From the NCBI GenBank assembly GCA_049514435.1, contig JBEKVB010000005.1, positions 101,053-165,052 of the forward strand: DNA of 64,000 nucleotides, written 5' to 3'. Source of the stretch: UBA4810 sp002479215. Its GTDB lineage: Bacteria > Desulfobacterota > Syntrophia > Syntrophales > Smithellaceae. Below the pieces are notes generated by a model. That model had not been told where the DNA came from and did not search any database. It saw only the letters and a program-made list of their open reading frames with translations. How positions within the stretch are numbered: the first letter of the stretch is position 1; the number at the start of each line of letters is the position of its first letter. The translations under genes and the position numbers were made by a program. Shown piece after piece: positions 17,531 to 27,326 of the stretch.

Positions 17531-18606
17531 AGATTTTCCTTCCGAGTATTGTTTTTGGAATGTTCATGTCTGGCGGTATTTGTTCTTTGATATCTTTTCA
17601 GGCTTTCTAAAAGAAACTTATCGACATTGCGCTGGGATAAATTTCCTCCCAACTTTTCTTTCAGTGCTTCCAGGGAGATTTCCATTCGCGCGGCGCTCCT
17701 ATGTCCGCCGCCTTTACCCAATAATCCGAAAGCCCGTTGCGCAATGGCGCCGCAATCCTGTCTGTATCCGTCACCGCGGAAAGTGATGATAAATTTATCG
17801 CTTACGATTCCGGCCACAACAACATAGTGAGTGCCGATTAAGTGAAGATAAAAATCGGCCACCTGAACGCAAACATCGGCGCTTTCTATATCCCCCAAGT
17901 AACAAACCCTCCGGCCGCGAAAATTGTTCATGTGATGGTAGGCATGATCGTAATATTTCAAAAAACGGCCTGGCGTTTGATTAAGTTCGATGCGGCGGAT
18001 CAGCTGCATATTGGCGTATTTTGTATGATAAGTGTAAGCGCTGATATCTTCGAAAATAGTATCGCGATCAAAATTGTCCGTATCAGTTTTGATTCCATAA
18101 AGAAGGGCTGTGTGCAAGTTGCGGGGGATTTTCACGCGGGCACAAAGCAAATATTCGGTTAAGATGCTAGATAAAGCGCCGTAGTTAGGCCGGATATCTT
18201 CCATATCCGCTTGCCATTTTCCTTCGCGGGGGTGATGATCGAAAACAATATGCGGTTGGATAAAGGCCAATGCGCCACTAAGAAAAGAAGGTTGAGCATC
18301 TAAAAGCGCGATTAAGCGGTAAGCCTTCAAGTCCACTTGATTGACTAAGTCGATATGGAGGCGCATGGAAAAAACAAATTCGGCATTTTGCTGTCTGACC
18401 AGCGGCTCCGTGGAAACAAAAATACTTTTAGCCAGGCCTTTTGTCCGCCGGATAATTTCATGCAGGGCCATGGCGGAAGCTATAGCGTCGGGATCAGGGC
18501 TGCCGTGCATAAGCAAGAGCAGAGAATCGTCAGGGCGTGCCATATCCATGAGCTTTTTAAAGTTTTGCTCGGATTCTTTTTTGATTAGAATAGATTCTAT
18601 TTTCAT
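17527..18606 (-). CDS. DHH/DHHA1 phosphoesterase (NrnA-like)
   Basis: It encodes 359 residues. The DHH domain is visible as GSPDPDAIASAMAL (about 35-48) and FDHHPREG (about 120-127), which supply the manganese ligands; the DHHA1 domain ends with GKGGGHRSAARME. Relatives include NrnA, which degrades nanoRNA and hydrolyses pAp, and cyclic dinucleotide phosphodiesterases. It is the first gene of a two-gene unit with the GalT-like gene (4-base overlap). Divergence from typical NrnA (PDPDA rather than PDGDA) leaves substrate uncertain. Confidence 0.85.
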   Translation of the reverse strand: MKIESILIKKESEQNFKKLMDMARPDDSLLLLMHGSPDPDAIASAMALHEIIRRTKGLAKSIFVSTEPLVRQQNAEFVFSMRLHIDLVNQVDLKAYRLIALLDAQPSFLSGALAFIQPHIVFDHHPREGKWQADMEDIRPNYGALSSILTEYLLCARVKIPRNLHTALLYGIKTDTDNFDRDTIFEDISAYTYHTKYANMQLIRRIELNQTPGRFLKYYDHAYHHMNNFRGRRVCYLGDIESADVCVQVADFYLHLIGTHYVVVAGIVSDKFIITFRGDGYRQDCGAIAQRAFGLLGKGGGHRSAARMEISLEALKEKLGGNLSQRNVDKFLLESLKRYQRTNTARHEHSKNNTRKENL

Positions 18607-18643
18607 TTTTTGAGTTCAAATGGAATACTGCCGGCTAATCCAC

Positions 18644-19696
18644 CTAGTAAATAAAAATTTTACCGAGATGATCGGCAACAACTTCACCGACAATAGCGGC
18701 ATCAATAATTCCGGCATTGCGCATTTTTTTCACAAGACCTTGCGCCTCTATCGCGGGCAAGCTAAATAATAACCCCCCGGCAGTTTGCGGATCAAATAGA
18801 ACATCTAAAATCCATGCCCGGCAGGTAGCTGCCGCTTCAATCTGTTTAATTCGGAAATTTTTATTACGGTAAAGGCCGCCGGGAACAAAACCTGTTTCCA
18901 CCAATTTCTGCACTCCCGCAAAAATAGGCACAGCGGCTGAATTTATGCGCATGCCGACATCGCTGCATTCAATCATTTCGCAGGCATGGCCTAAAAAACC
19001 AAAACCGGTTATATCGGTGCAAGCGTGAATATTCCCTGCGGCAATCATCATCTCTGAAGCTTTTTTATTGAGCTGGGTCATGCAGGCAATGGCTTTTTGA
19101 AGTAATTGCTCGTTAACTACGCCGCCTTTCAGCGCCGTGCTGACAATTCCTGTGCCCAATGGTTTGGTGAGAATCAAGCTGTCGCCGGGTTTAGCGCCGC
19201 AGTTCAATAAAACTTTGTCCGGATGAATTAGACCGGTTACGGAAAGGCCATATTTAATTTCGTTATCTTCAACGCTGTGTCCGCCGACAAGCAAAACTCC
19301 TGCCTCGCGCATTTTATCCAAGCCGCCGCGCAAAACTTCCCGCAGCACGGAAATATCCATCGTCTTGATGGGAAAGCAAACAATATTCATCGCGGTTATC
19401 GGCTTTCCGCCCATGGCGTAAACATCATTGATAGCGTTGGTCGCGGCGATTTGGCCGAATGTATAGGGATCATCCACAGTCGGTGTGAAAAAATCAACCG
19501 TTTGCACCAGGGCAAGGTCGGGGGAAAGTTTATACACTCCGGCGTCTTCCGCGTGTTCAAATCCCGTCAGTAAATTAGGATCAGAAATCAGCGGCAAATC
19601 GCGCAAAATTTCGGAGAGGTCGCCCGGACCTATCTTACAGGCTCAACCGGCACTTTGCACTGTTTCTGTTAAACGAAGGGCTTTTTTTTCTTCCAT
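18644..19696 (-). CDS. selD: selenide, water dikinase SelD, itself a selenoprotein (in-frame UGA = Sec18)
   Basis: SelD makes selenophosphate from selenide and ATP for Sec-tRNA and selenouridine. A standard reading gives a protein lacking its N-terminus (from about LRDLPLISD). Extending leftward-strand translation upstream through one TGA (19645-19643) to an ATG at 19696 restores the family start: MEEKKALRLTETVQSAG, then Sec, then ACKIGPGDLSEIL. The UGA falls exactly at the catalytic Cys/Sec position, with the essential Lys (K21) just after. The whole protein is 350 residues. A hairpin follows the UGA. It shows that the organism inserts selenocysteine. Confidence 0.93.
19614..19645 (-). promoter_or_regulatory. 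selenocysteine UGA and bacterial SECIS-like hairpin in selD
   Basis: On the minus strand the UGA at 19645-19643 is followed, 11 bases later, by AGGTC-CGGGC-GACCT: a 5-bp stem with a G-containing loop that can be extended by outer A-U and G-C pairs across one mismatch. The position and loop guanines fit a SelB-binding bacterial SECIS. Confidence 0.7.
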
Positions 19697-19883
19697 TTTT
19701 CTCTTGGCCAATCTGTTTATATATTTCCAGCCTGTTATTTTTAACACATACGGATGTATTTTCCAACCGGAATTCCATTCCTCATTTAATTCTAAGCTAT
19801 TGTAAAAACCTGTCCGATTTTTTATTGATTTATTTACGGCAATGAGTTTAAAGATAAGACATTAAAAAAAGAAGGTAAACACA

Positions 19884-21269
19884 ATGTCCATAAGGTACTA
19901 CAGCACAAATCGTTATTTGAATAATTTTGCGGGGATTATTCCTTTTACCGGAAAAGTTTCGTTTAGAGAGGCATTGCTTACCGGCCAGGCTCCGGATGAA
20001 GGCTTGTTTATGCCGGATACAATACCGCTTCTTTCGTTAAAAGATATACAAAAGTTGAAAAGTAAGCCTTACCGGGAAACTGCGCTGCTTGTAGCGAGGG
20101 CGTTTCTGTCTGATGAGTTTTCCGATGAAATTCTGAAAAATGTCGTTGCCGACTCTTACAGCTTTTCCGTGCCTTTGGAGGAAGTATGCCCGCAAGCCTA
20201 CATAATGCGTTTGGATCAAGGTCCCACAGCATCATTCAAAGATTTTGCCGCGAGGATGATGGCGAGACTCATGAGTCATTGCCGCCCCCGAGGTGAGCGT
20301 ATCAATATCTTGGTGGCTACATCCGGCGATACAGGAAGCGCCGTGGGTGAGGCTTTTAAGGGAGTGACAGGAATTGACGTTACTATTCTTTATCCGGCCG
20401 AAGAAGTAAGTCTCCGGCAAAAAAAACAGCTCGACACAATCGGCGGTAATGTCCATGCTCTCTGTGTAGAAGGAAAATTTGATGATTGCCAGAACTTGGT
20501 CAAACAAGCTTTTGCCGACCCGGAGTTGACTGAGTTTAATTTGTCTTCAGCCAATTCGATTAACTTTGGCCGGATTTTGCCGCAGATAGTTTACTATATT
20601 TACGCTTACGCCCAGCTTGCCGCTGCCGAAGAACAGGTGGTCTTCTCGGTTCCTTCGGGGAACTTCGGCAACGCTCTGGGATGTGAATACGCGCGCCGTA
20701 TGGGCTTGCCGGTGGCTAAGCTCGTTATGCCCACTAATGAAAATGATGAATTCCCTATCTTTTTAGAATCCGGCAGGTACAATAAAGTTTCGCCTTCCCG
20801 AGCGTGTATTTCCAACGCTATGAATGTCGGACATCCCAGTAATCTGGCGCGGTTCTTTGAATTGTACGGCGGCACTGTTGATCGAGCGGGAAATGTGCAT
20901 CGCTATCCCAATATAGAAGAAATGAGGCGATATATATATTCGATAAGCGTTTCGGATGAACAAACCAGAAAAACAATTCAGAGTGTCTACAAACGCTATC
21001 ACGTGGTTTTAGAACAGCATGGTGCTGTCGGCTGGGCAGGTCTGGAAGATTATCTAAACAAAACCTCGAACAAAAATATAGCCATTTGCCTGGAAACCGC
21101 GCATCCGGCAAAATTTCCGGAAGAAATTCAAAGACTTCTGGGATTAAAATTGAATTTACCGGAAAGTTTAAAAGACATTGATCGTCGAGCAGGGAACGCT
21201 ATATCCATGACAAATAATTACTATGATTTTAAAAAGCATCTGCGGGAAAGCTTAAAAATTAAGGAATAG
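19884..21269 (+). CDS. thrC: threonine synthase
   Basis: It encodes 461 residues. It is a fold-type II PLP enzyme converting O-phosphohomoserine to threonine. The N-terminal STNRYLNNF and FREALLTGQAPDEGLFMP are typical, the PLP lysine lies in TASFKDFAAR (about 113-122), and VATSGDTGSAV binds the cofactor phosphate. The long form without a SAM-regulatory domain matches the E. coli/yeast type. The start has GAAGG 9 bases upstream. It stands alone. Confidence 0.95.
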   Translation: MSIRYYSTNRYLNNFAGIIPFTGKVSFREALLTGQAPDEGLFMPDTIPLLSLKDIQKLKSKPYRETALLVARAFLSDEFSDEILKNVVADSYSFSVPLEEVCPQAYIMRLDQGPTASFKDFAARMMARLMSHCRPRGERINILVATSGDTGSAVGEAFKGVTGIDVTILYPAEEVSLRQKKQLDTIGGNVHALCVEGKFDDCQNLVKQAFADPELTEFNLSSANSINFGRILPQIVYYIYAYAQLAAAEEQVVFSVPSGNFGNALGCEYARRMGLPVAKLVMPTNENDEFPIFLESGRYNKVSPSRACISNAMNVGHPSNLARFFELYGGTVDRAGNVHRYPNIEEMRRYIYSISVSDEQTRKTIQSVYKRYHVVLEQHGAVGWAGLEDYLNKTSNKNIAICLETAHPAKFPEEIQRLLGLKLNLPESLKDIDRRAGNAISMTNNYYDFKKHLRESLKIKE

Positions 21270-21482
21270 ACATGATTTGGTGTTCTTTGCTTACGAAAAG
21301 GAAAAATTAGCCTCACTTAAAATTTAATAACAAACATTTTTTTCTTAGGTATGAAGCGCAGCGAGGCTGAATCGATGCAATATCTGAGATCAGTTGGCTT
21401 GGATCCGTTGGGAAAAAGGTGACCGAAATGAGAATCGCCGTATTTGCTTCTCACTTCCGTTAACTAATTCTATCATTGATAA

Positions 21483-21977
21483 CTATTTTAAAAATTTATT
21501 TTCTATTAAATCGACAAGGCTTGGGGAATCATTAATATCAAAACAAGGAACGCCAATATCCAGCTTTATATCCGAGGCAATCGCCAGCAGATTATCCTCT
21601 TTTTTGCATAAAGGCGTACGCTTTAGTTCAGAGCGGAAAACCTCGATTTTGGGGAAAGGGTTGCCCTTGTAACCTTCAGTAAGAATTATATCCACCCTTT
21701 TAATATATTCCTTCCTGATTTCGTCTAGCGCCTGATCATGATCTACGTCTTCAACTAAAGCTATTCGGAGAGGCGAAGAAATAATCGTCGTGTGGGCGCC
21801 GGCTTTTTTGTGCCGCCAGCTATCCTTGCCCTCGTGGTCTATGTCAAATCCATGAACATCGTGCTTGATTGTAGCTACGCGGTATCCCCTTTTTACTAAT
21901 TCGGGAATTATTTTTTCCAATAAGGTTGTCTTGCCGGCGCTGGATTTGCCGACAATGGATACTATAGGGATAGTCAT
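21483..21977 (-). CDS. mobB: molybdopterin-guanine dinucleotide biosynthesis adapter MobB
   Basis: It encodes 164 residues with a P-loop GKSSAGKTTLLEK (about 11-23), KHDVHGFDIDHEGKDSWRHKKAGA and LTEGYKGNPFPKIEVFR, all MobB hallmarks. It binds GTP and assists MobA in attaching GMP to molybdopterin, making the bis-MGD cofactor of formate dehydrogenases and related enzymes. It has no moa/mob neighbours here. With SelD nearby it fits an organism with Mo/W selenoenzymes, but that is inference. Confidence 0.93.
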   Translation of the reverse strand: MTIPIVSIVGKSSAGKTTLLEKIIPELVKRGYRVATIKHDVHGFDIDHEGKDSWRHKKAGAHTTIISSPLRIALVEDVDHDQALDEIRKEYIKRVDIILTEGYKGNPFPKIEVFRSELKRTPLCKKEDNLLAIASDIKLDIGVPCFDINDSPSLVDLIENKFLK

Positions 21978-22484
21978 GCTTTATAATTATCCTAATGTCA
22001 TTTATAAATTTATTCTCATTACATACAGAAATACGCTCTGTTTTATTCCTAGCACATAATTATCTGCCTGCCAATTTGAAGATATGCGTTGTTTTTGAAA
22101 CTTGCTGTTTGTTATTCGCCATCATCAACTGCATAAAAAAGGGTTATTTGGCAGTGTTTCAAATCTACCATTTAATCCAGCTAGGCCATGGGCATTTCTC
22201 TTTATATTTCTTGACAGAAAAAGCGTTTCCTGTTAATAAATACTCGTAACTTGAAGATAACTTTAGATAACTTTAAATTTTACGGGGAAGTGCTTCAATG
22301 TTTTATGTAAATGCTCACTCAATTGCTAGTCTGCTTATCTTACTACAATCTACAAGCAAGAAAAAAAGTATCCTGAGAATTACCGTTCAAACAAATAAAC
22401 TAGTATTTAATGTTTTGCACAGTGGTGAAAACATTTAATATATTAATTGATTACATTTATTAAACTTTGTGGGAGGGATTATAA
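21978..22484. other. non-coding gap before the LivK-like gene
   Basis: A 507-base AT-rich region. A TTGACA at 22211-22216 could be a -35 element, with a weak TAATAA 17 bases later. Two short direct repeats (AGATAACTTT, near 22256 and 22266) follow. No gene, RNA or longer repeat is recognised. Confidence 0.35.
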
Positions 22485-24269
22485 ATGATTAAGATATTTA
22501 TCCGCTTTTTATCAACGGCTTTCACAACTGGCCTCCTTTTTATGGCAATGGCAAGTTCTGTTATGGCGGCAGAGACAATTAAAATTGGTGCTGTTTTGCC
22601 GTTGGCGGAAGTAATTGGTAAAGATGCGTCCAAATCGATGCAATTGGCCGTAAAGAAGATCAATGCCGCAGGCGGCTTGCTGGGAAGGCAGCTGGAATTA
22701 ATAATAGTTGACGATGAAATGAAACCGGATAAGGCTCTGGCCGCTGTAGAGAAATTAGCCAATAGTGACAAGGTCGATATACTTGTTGGCGGTACGGCCA
22801 ATGCCACAACTATGGGAATAGTGCCGGCTTTAAAAAAATATAAGAAAGTAACGGTTTGGTGTGGAGCATCTTCGGCAAAAATCGAAAAGGAGCTGGAGGG
22901 GCAGGACTGGTTTTTTCACCTGCAATCTTGGGATTATGAACTCGGTGCGTATTATGAAAAAATGTGGAGAGAAGTTGTCCAAAAGTATCCGAATGTTAAA
23001 AAGAAAATAATATTCGTTGCGTATAAAGAAGACCCTTTCGGTTCCGATAGTTTCAGCATTGCCAGTCCCATAGCCAAAGCTTATTTAAATTTGCTGAAGG
23101 GCGAAGTGTATAACAGTCCAGATTATCGGACAATATTGAGTAATGCCAGAAAATTTGGTCCGGATATTTTTATCTGGGATGGTTCGGAAAAAGACGCTAA
23201 ACCAATGCTGGAAGATGCTAAAAATATTGGATTTGCCCCTCCTGTTTATTTAGGAACAACTTTGGTATGGCCTGCTGACTTTTCTACTTTGGTGGGTTCC
23301 GAAGGTGTTATGTTGTACAGTTACTGGAACGAATCAATGAAAAGCAAAAATAAAGCAAGCAGAGATTACGGTGATGCTTTCAACAAGGAATTTAATGAAT
23401 CTCCGGCCACGTACTTCGGTCCTCTTGCCTATACCAATATAATGATTGTTGCTGAGGCAATCAAAAGAGCGGGTACTCTGGAAAGTGAAGCCTTGATTAA
23501 GGCCTTGGAGAAGACAAAATATGAATCCCCGCTGGGCGATACATTTGTTTTTGTAAAGAGTCTTGGCATTAATCATCAAGCAGGAGCTAATCCGAAGCTT
23601 ATGCAATGGCAAGGTGGAAAAATAAAAATTATTTGGCCGTGGGAATTCGCGACGGCCAAATTAATTTATCCGTTTCCTGCGCAGGGTTTTAATAAGGCCG
23701 CCGCTGTTGAGATAGAAGAAAAGAAAAAACCGGCTCCAGCCGTTAAACAGCCCGCTGGAGGTGGTAAAGTGCCCGCAGCAGGAAAGAAAGAGCAACCGGT
23801 TCCCGCTGTGAAGCCCACTACGTCAGCTCCGGCCACAAAACCAGCTACTGCCACTACCACCACGCCAACTGTTGCTCCGGCCGCTAAACCAGCTACTACT
23901 ACCACCACTACTACTACTACCGCACCGGCTAAAGGTGATAAAACAGCCGTAGCGGCAGTGATCCCGGCGGCCGAAAAAGAAAAAGTGGATATGACCGGCA
24001 CATGGAATTTGTCGGTTATAACGCCACGCGGCCCGGGTAGCCCGGATTTTATTTTGAAGCAAGAGGGCAATAAATTAACCGGTGATTACTCTGGTCGTTT
24101 TGGACAGGCGTCGGTAACGGGAGCCGTTCAAGGAAGAAACTTTGAAATGAAGTTTACGCTGGGTGGAATGACAACTGTTTATAAAGGCAAGGTTGACGGC
24201 AAGAAGATGTCCGGAGATATTGATTTTGCAGGACAGGAAACCGGTACCTTTACTGGAGAAAAGAAGTAA
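22485..24269 (+). CDS. LivK-like substrate-binding protein with Pro/Ala/Thr linker and extra C-terminal beta domain
   Basis: It encodes 594 residues. A signal peptide is probably cleaved near VMAAETIKIG (about 29). Residues 30-400 are a type I periplasmic binding protein of the branched-chain amino acid ABC family (IGAVLPLA, NAAGGLLGRQLELIIVDD). Residues about 408-500 are a low-complexity Lys/Pro/Ala/Thr linker with a run of nine threonines, and residues 505-594 form a beta-rich domain (TGTWNLSV, IDFAGQETGTFTGEKK). No permease or ATPase genes are nearby; a TRAP system follows. The linker would let the C-terminal domain reach away from the binding protein. Confidence 0.8.
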   Translation: MIKIFIRFLSTAFTTGLLFMAMASSVMAAETIKIGAVLPLAEVIGKDASKSMQLAVKKINAAGGLLGRQLELIIVDDEMKPDKALAAVEKLANSDKVDILVGGTANATTMGIVPALKKYKKVTVWCGASSAKIEKELEGQDWFFHLQSWDYELGAYYEKMWREVVQKYPNVKKKIIFVAYKEDPFGSDSFSIASPIAKAYLNLLKGEVYNSPDYRTILSNARKFGPDIFIWDGSEKDAKPMLEDAKNIGFAPPVYLGTTLVWPADFSTLVGSEGVMLYSYWNESMKSKNKASRDYGDAFNKEFNESPATYFGPLAYTNIMIVAEAIKRAGTLESEALIKALEKTKYESPLGDTFVFVKSLGINHQAGANPKLMQWQGGKIKIIWPWEFATAKLIYPFPAQGFNKAAAVEIEEKKKPAPAVKQPAGGGKVPAAGKKEQPVPAVKPTTSAPATKPATATTTTPTVAPAAKPATTTTTTTTTAPAKGDKTAVAAVIPAAEKEKVDMTGTWNLSVITPRGPGSPDFILKQEGNKLTGDYSGRFGQASVTGAVQGRNFEMKFTLGGMTTVYKGKVDGKKMSGDIDFAGQETGTFTGEKK

Positions 24270-24353
24270 TATTTTTGTCTTGCCAGTGAGCATGCTGTGA
24301 TTTAAATGGTATTTAAAAAAAAATAACGTTTTTGGAAAAGGAAGACATTTGGA

Positions 24354-25454
24354 ATGAAAAAAAAACATGGGATCATAGGTTTGATTATAGCTGCTGTTTT
24401 CATGACAATGTCGATATTTACCGCTTCGGCTTTAGCCCAAACCGTAAAATGGCGACTTGTTTCCGTCTGGCCGTCTTATTCGGCAATCTTTCAAAGTAAC
24501 ACTCGTCTTGCTAAAAGCATATATGAACTCAGCGGCGGTCGCCTGCAAATTTCTGTCCATCCGGCAGGAGAACTTGTTTCATCGGTGGCGGTTTTTGATA
24601 CAGTTTCTAAAGGCTCCGCAGAAATGGGCGTGGATTATCCCAGCTATTGGGCTGGCAACAACTCCGCATTTGATCTTTTAGGATCATACCCTATGATATT
24701 TTCCGTGCGTGATTTTGTAAACTGGTATTACCATGGTAATGGAAAAGACCTCATAAACGATCTTTATATGAAATACAATATGCGTTGGTACTTAATGGGT
24801 GCAGTTGGCGCTGCGTCGGGTATTCGTTCTCGCGTGCCGATCAGAAGTCTGGCCGATCTTAAGGGTAAAAAAATTAGAATGGTTGGTAAAGCGTCAGGCT
24901 ATATCCTGCAGAAAGTCGGAGCAGTCCAGGTTATGACGGCGCCCGCGGAAATCGCCCAAGCCATAGTGGCAGGCACTGTTGACGGCGTTTCATTTAGTAA
25001 TCTTGGTATTGATTGGAGTATGGGTCTGGGTGAAGTTACCAAGTATTGCATTGGTCCGGGATGGAATCAGCCGTTTAGTGCCAGCGGGGTGATCATTAAC
25101 AAAGGCGCCTGGGACAGTTTGCCTGCTGATTTAAGGAAAATCATTGAAGTTGCCATAGGCGAGAATGATAACTTTATGACTTCTCTGGCTCAATGGGATC
25201 AAACTGATTGGCCTGAAAAGTTTAAAAGTAAAGGAGTCCAGAATTTTAAATGGTCGGAAAAAGATATGAAACAGGTAGAAGAATGGACATGGGAATATAT
25301 TCTGGAGGAGGCAAAGAAAAATCCCGATTACGAGAAAATTGTCACCTCCATGTTCCAGTGGCAAAAAGGTTATCGCGAAACCCGCGATTTTGAAGCGCCA
25401 TACTCCCTGGGGCGTAATCTATATACTTTTCCCAAGTTGCCTGGTTTGAAGTAA
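24354..25454 (+). CDS. TRAP transporter substrate-binding protein DctP, copy 1
   Basis: It encodes 366 residues with a signal peptide ending ALAQ (about 29). The mature part (TVKWRLVSVWP...) is a DctP-type extracytoplasmic receptor for organic acids, with the conserved SRVPIRSLADLKGKKIRM region containing the substrate-binding arginine area. The Shine-Dalgarno GGAAG and the stretch ATTTGGAATGAAAAA before and over the start are shared with the next gene, so the leader was duplicated too. Ligand unknown. Confidence 0.9.
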   Translation: MKKKHGIIGLIIAAVFMTMSIFTASALAQTVKWRLVSVWPSYSAIFQSNTRLAKSIYELSGGRLQISVHPAGELVSSVAVFDTVSKGSAEMGVDYPSYWAGNNSAFDLLGSYPMIFSVRDFVNWYYHGNGKDLINDLYMKYNMRWYLMGAVGAASGIRSRVPIRSLADLKGKKIRMVGKASGYILQKVGAVQVMTAPAEIAQAIVAGTVDGVSFSNLGIDWSMGLGEVTKYCIGPGWNQPFSASGVIINKGAWDSLPADLRKIIEVAIGENDNFMTSLAQWDQTDWPEKFKSKGVQNFKWSEKDMKQVEEWTWEYILEEAKKNPDYEKIVTSMFQWQKGYRETRDFEAPYSLGRNLYTFPKLPGLK

Positions 25455-25612
25455 GTTTTTGGATATTATTTTGCAAAGAGTACAGTTTGCACAAGAAATT
25501 AAATATATTGTAAAAGAAAAAGCGAAAATAGGGAGGAACAATATATTTTATTACAGATGCTTGCTGGTGAAATTAATGAAGAGGATGTATTTTTAAAAGG
25601 AGGATATTTGGA

Positions 25613-26713
25613 ATGAAAAAATTCTATGGGATCATAGTAGCAATTATAGCCGCTGTTTTCATGACCATGACAATATTTGCTGCTCCGGCCATTGCCCAAA
25701 CAATAAAATGGCGGATGGTTTCCTGCTGGCCGTCATACTCGTCTATCTCTCAAAGCGAAAAACGCTTTGCTAAAAATATTTATGAGCTCAGCGGCGGCCG
25801 CCTGCAAATTACTGATTATGCGGCAGGAGAACTTGTTCCAACGTCCGCTGTTTTTGATACAGTTGCGAAAGGCGCCGCGGAAATGGGAGCGGATTGGGCT
25901 ACTTATTGGGCTAATAAAAATTCCGCGTTTGATCTTTTAGGATCATTACCCATGGCTATGTCCCAGTATGACCTAATTAACTGGTATATCCATGGTGGCG
26001 GATATGATATGTATAATTACATGTATGGTAAATATAACATGGTTTATTTCGTTACCGGCGCTACATGCATCGCGTCGGGTATCCGTTCCCGTGTGCCGAT
26101 CAGAAACCTGGCTGATCTTAGAGGCAAGAAAATCAGGATGGCTGGTAAAGCGCTGGGCTACGTCCTGCAGAAAGCCGGTGCCGCTCAGGTTATGACGCAG
26201 CCAGCAGAAATTGCTCAGGCCTTGGCCACCGGAGCTATCGATGCCGCCGCTTTCAACACTCCCAATATTGATCTCAGCCTTGGTCTGGCTGAAGTTACTA
26301 AATATAACATCGGTCCCGGATGGAATCAGCCCTTCAGTGTTGGTGGGGTGATGATTAACAAAGACGCCTGGAACGCTCTTCCTCCGGACTTGAAAAAAAT
26401 TATTGAAACCGCCGCATATGAGAATCTCATCAACATGGCTACTCTGTCTGAATGGGATAATTCTTTGGCTCTTAAAAAGTTTCAGGAAAAAGGTACCCAG
26501 GTTACCAAGTTTTCTACGAAGGATTTAAATCAGATAGAAGAGTGGGTCTGGGAATTTATTGCTGCTGAAGCTCTGAAAAATCCCGATTACGATAAAATTG
26601 CGACTTCCATGTTCCAATACATGAAAGATTTCAGCCAGGCACGAGATTACGAAGCACCTTATGCCCAGGGACGAAATCCGGCAAAGTGGCCTAAATTACC
26701 CAATTTGAAGTAA
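25613..26713 (+). CDS. TRAP transporter substrate-binding protein DctP, copy 2
   Basis: It encodes 366 residues, the same length as copy 1 and similar along the whole length (for example SRVPIRNLADLRGKKIRM and GPGWNQPFS in both). The signal peptide ends AIAQ. It differs at many positions in the likely pocket (AATYWANK versus SYWAGN), so it may bind a different acid. It is followed by a strong hairpin and the permease genes, so it is the receptor closest to the membrane subunits. Confidence 0.9.
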   Translation: MKKFYGIIVAIIAAVFMTMTIFAAPAIAQTIKWRMVSCWPSYSSISQSEKRFAKNIYELSGGRLQITDYAAGELVPTSAVFDTVAKGAAEMGADWATYWANKNSAFDLLGSLPMAMSQYDLINWYIHGGGYDMYNYMYGKYNMVYFVTGATCIASGIRSRVPIRNLADLRGKKIRMAGKALGYVLQKAGAAQVMTQPAEIAQALATGAIDAAAFNTPNIDLSLGLAEVTKYNIGPGWNQPFSVGGVMINKDAWNALPPDLKKIIETAAYENLINMATLSEWDNSLALKKFQEKGTQVTKFSTKDLNQIEEWVWEFIAAEALKNPDYDKIATSMFQYMKDFSQARDYEAPYAQGRNPAKWPKLPNLK

Positions 26714-26723
26714 GGTTTTTAAG

Positions 26724-26760
26724 TATGGTTTGCCGCAGATTTAATCTGCAGCAAACCATA
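26724..26760 (+). promoter_or_regulatory. intercistronic hairpin between dctP and dctQ
   Basis: TATGGTTTGCCGCAGATT pairs with AATCTGCAGCAAACCATA with one mismatch. No T-run follows. Such a hairpin commonly protects the upstream mRNA, giving more binding protein than permease. Confidence 0.6.
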
Positions 26761-26792
26761 GTAAATAATCCACAAGAAAAGGGGAACATAAA

Positions 26793-27326
26793 ATGGGAGG
26801 GGATTTCTTAGTCAAATTATCTAATTTTCTTGACAATATCAATGAATGGACGGGCAGAATTTTTTCCTGGCTCGTTGTGCCGCTGGCCGTAATAATTATC
26901 ATTGAATTTATTACAAGGGCATTGAATGTACCCACAATCTGGACGTTTGAATCAAGCAGTTTTATTTTCGGCGCTCACTTTATGCTGGTTGCCGGTTATG
27001 GGTTGCTTTACGGTTCTCATGTTCGCATTGACCTTTTTACCAGCCATCTATCCCAAAAAACGCAGGCGGTTATTTCAATTATTTGTTATCTCATCCTGTT
27101 TTTTCCATTTATGCTTGTTTGGCTTTATTACGGCTGGAGTTATTTTTATTCATCATGGTCGGTTGTCGAAAAATCATGGAGTCTCTGGGCGCCGATTTTA
27201 TATCCTATCAAATTCGTCATTCCATTAGCGGCCATTTTCTTAATATTGCAGGGTTTGTCGGAAGTAATAAAGTCCATCGTGACAATTCGTATATTATCAG
27301 AATTATCTGAGGAGGTGTTCGAATGA
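26793..27326 (+). CDS. TRAP transporter small permease DctQ
   Basis: It encodes 177 residues with four hydrophobic helices (about 20-42, 55-75, 90-112, 135-158), as in DctQ proteins. The segment GYGLLYGSHVRIDLFTSHL between helices 2 and 3 is the conserved DctQ region (typically G.HV.VD). It forms the membrane complex with DctM, whose start overlaps its end by 4 bases. AAGGGGAA lies upstream of the ATG. Confidence 0.9.
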   Translation: MGGDFLVKLSNFLDNINEWTGRIFSWLVVPLAVIIIIEFITRALNVPTIWTFESSSFIFGAHFMLVAGYGLLYGSHVRIDLFTSHLSQKTQAVISIICYLILFFPFMLVWLYYGWSYFYSSWSVVEKSWSLWAPILYPIKFVIPLAAIFLILQGLSEVIKSIVTIRILSELSEEVFE

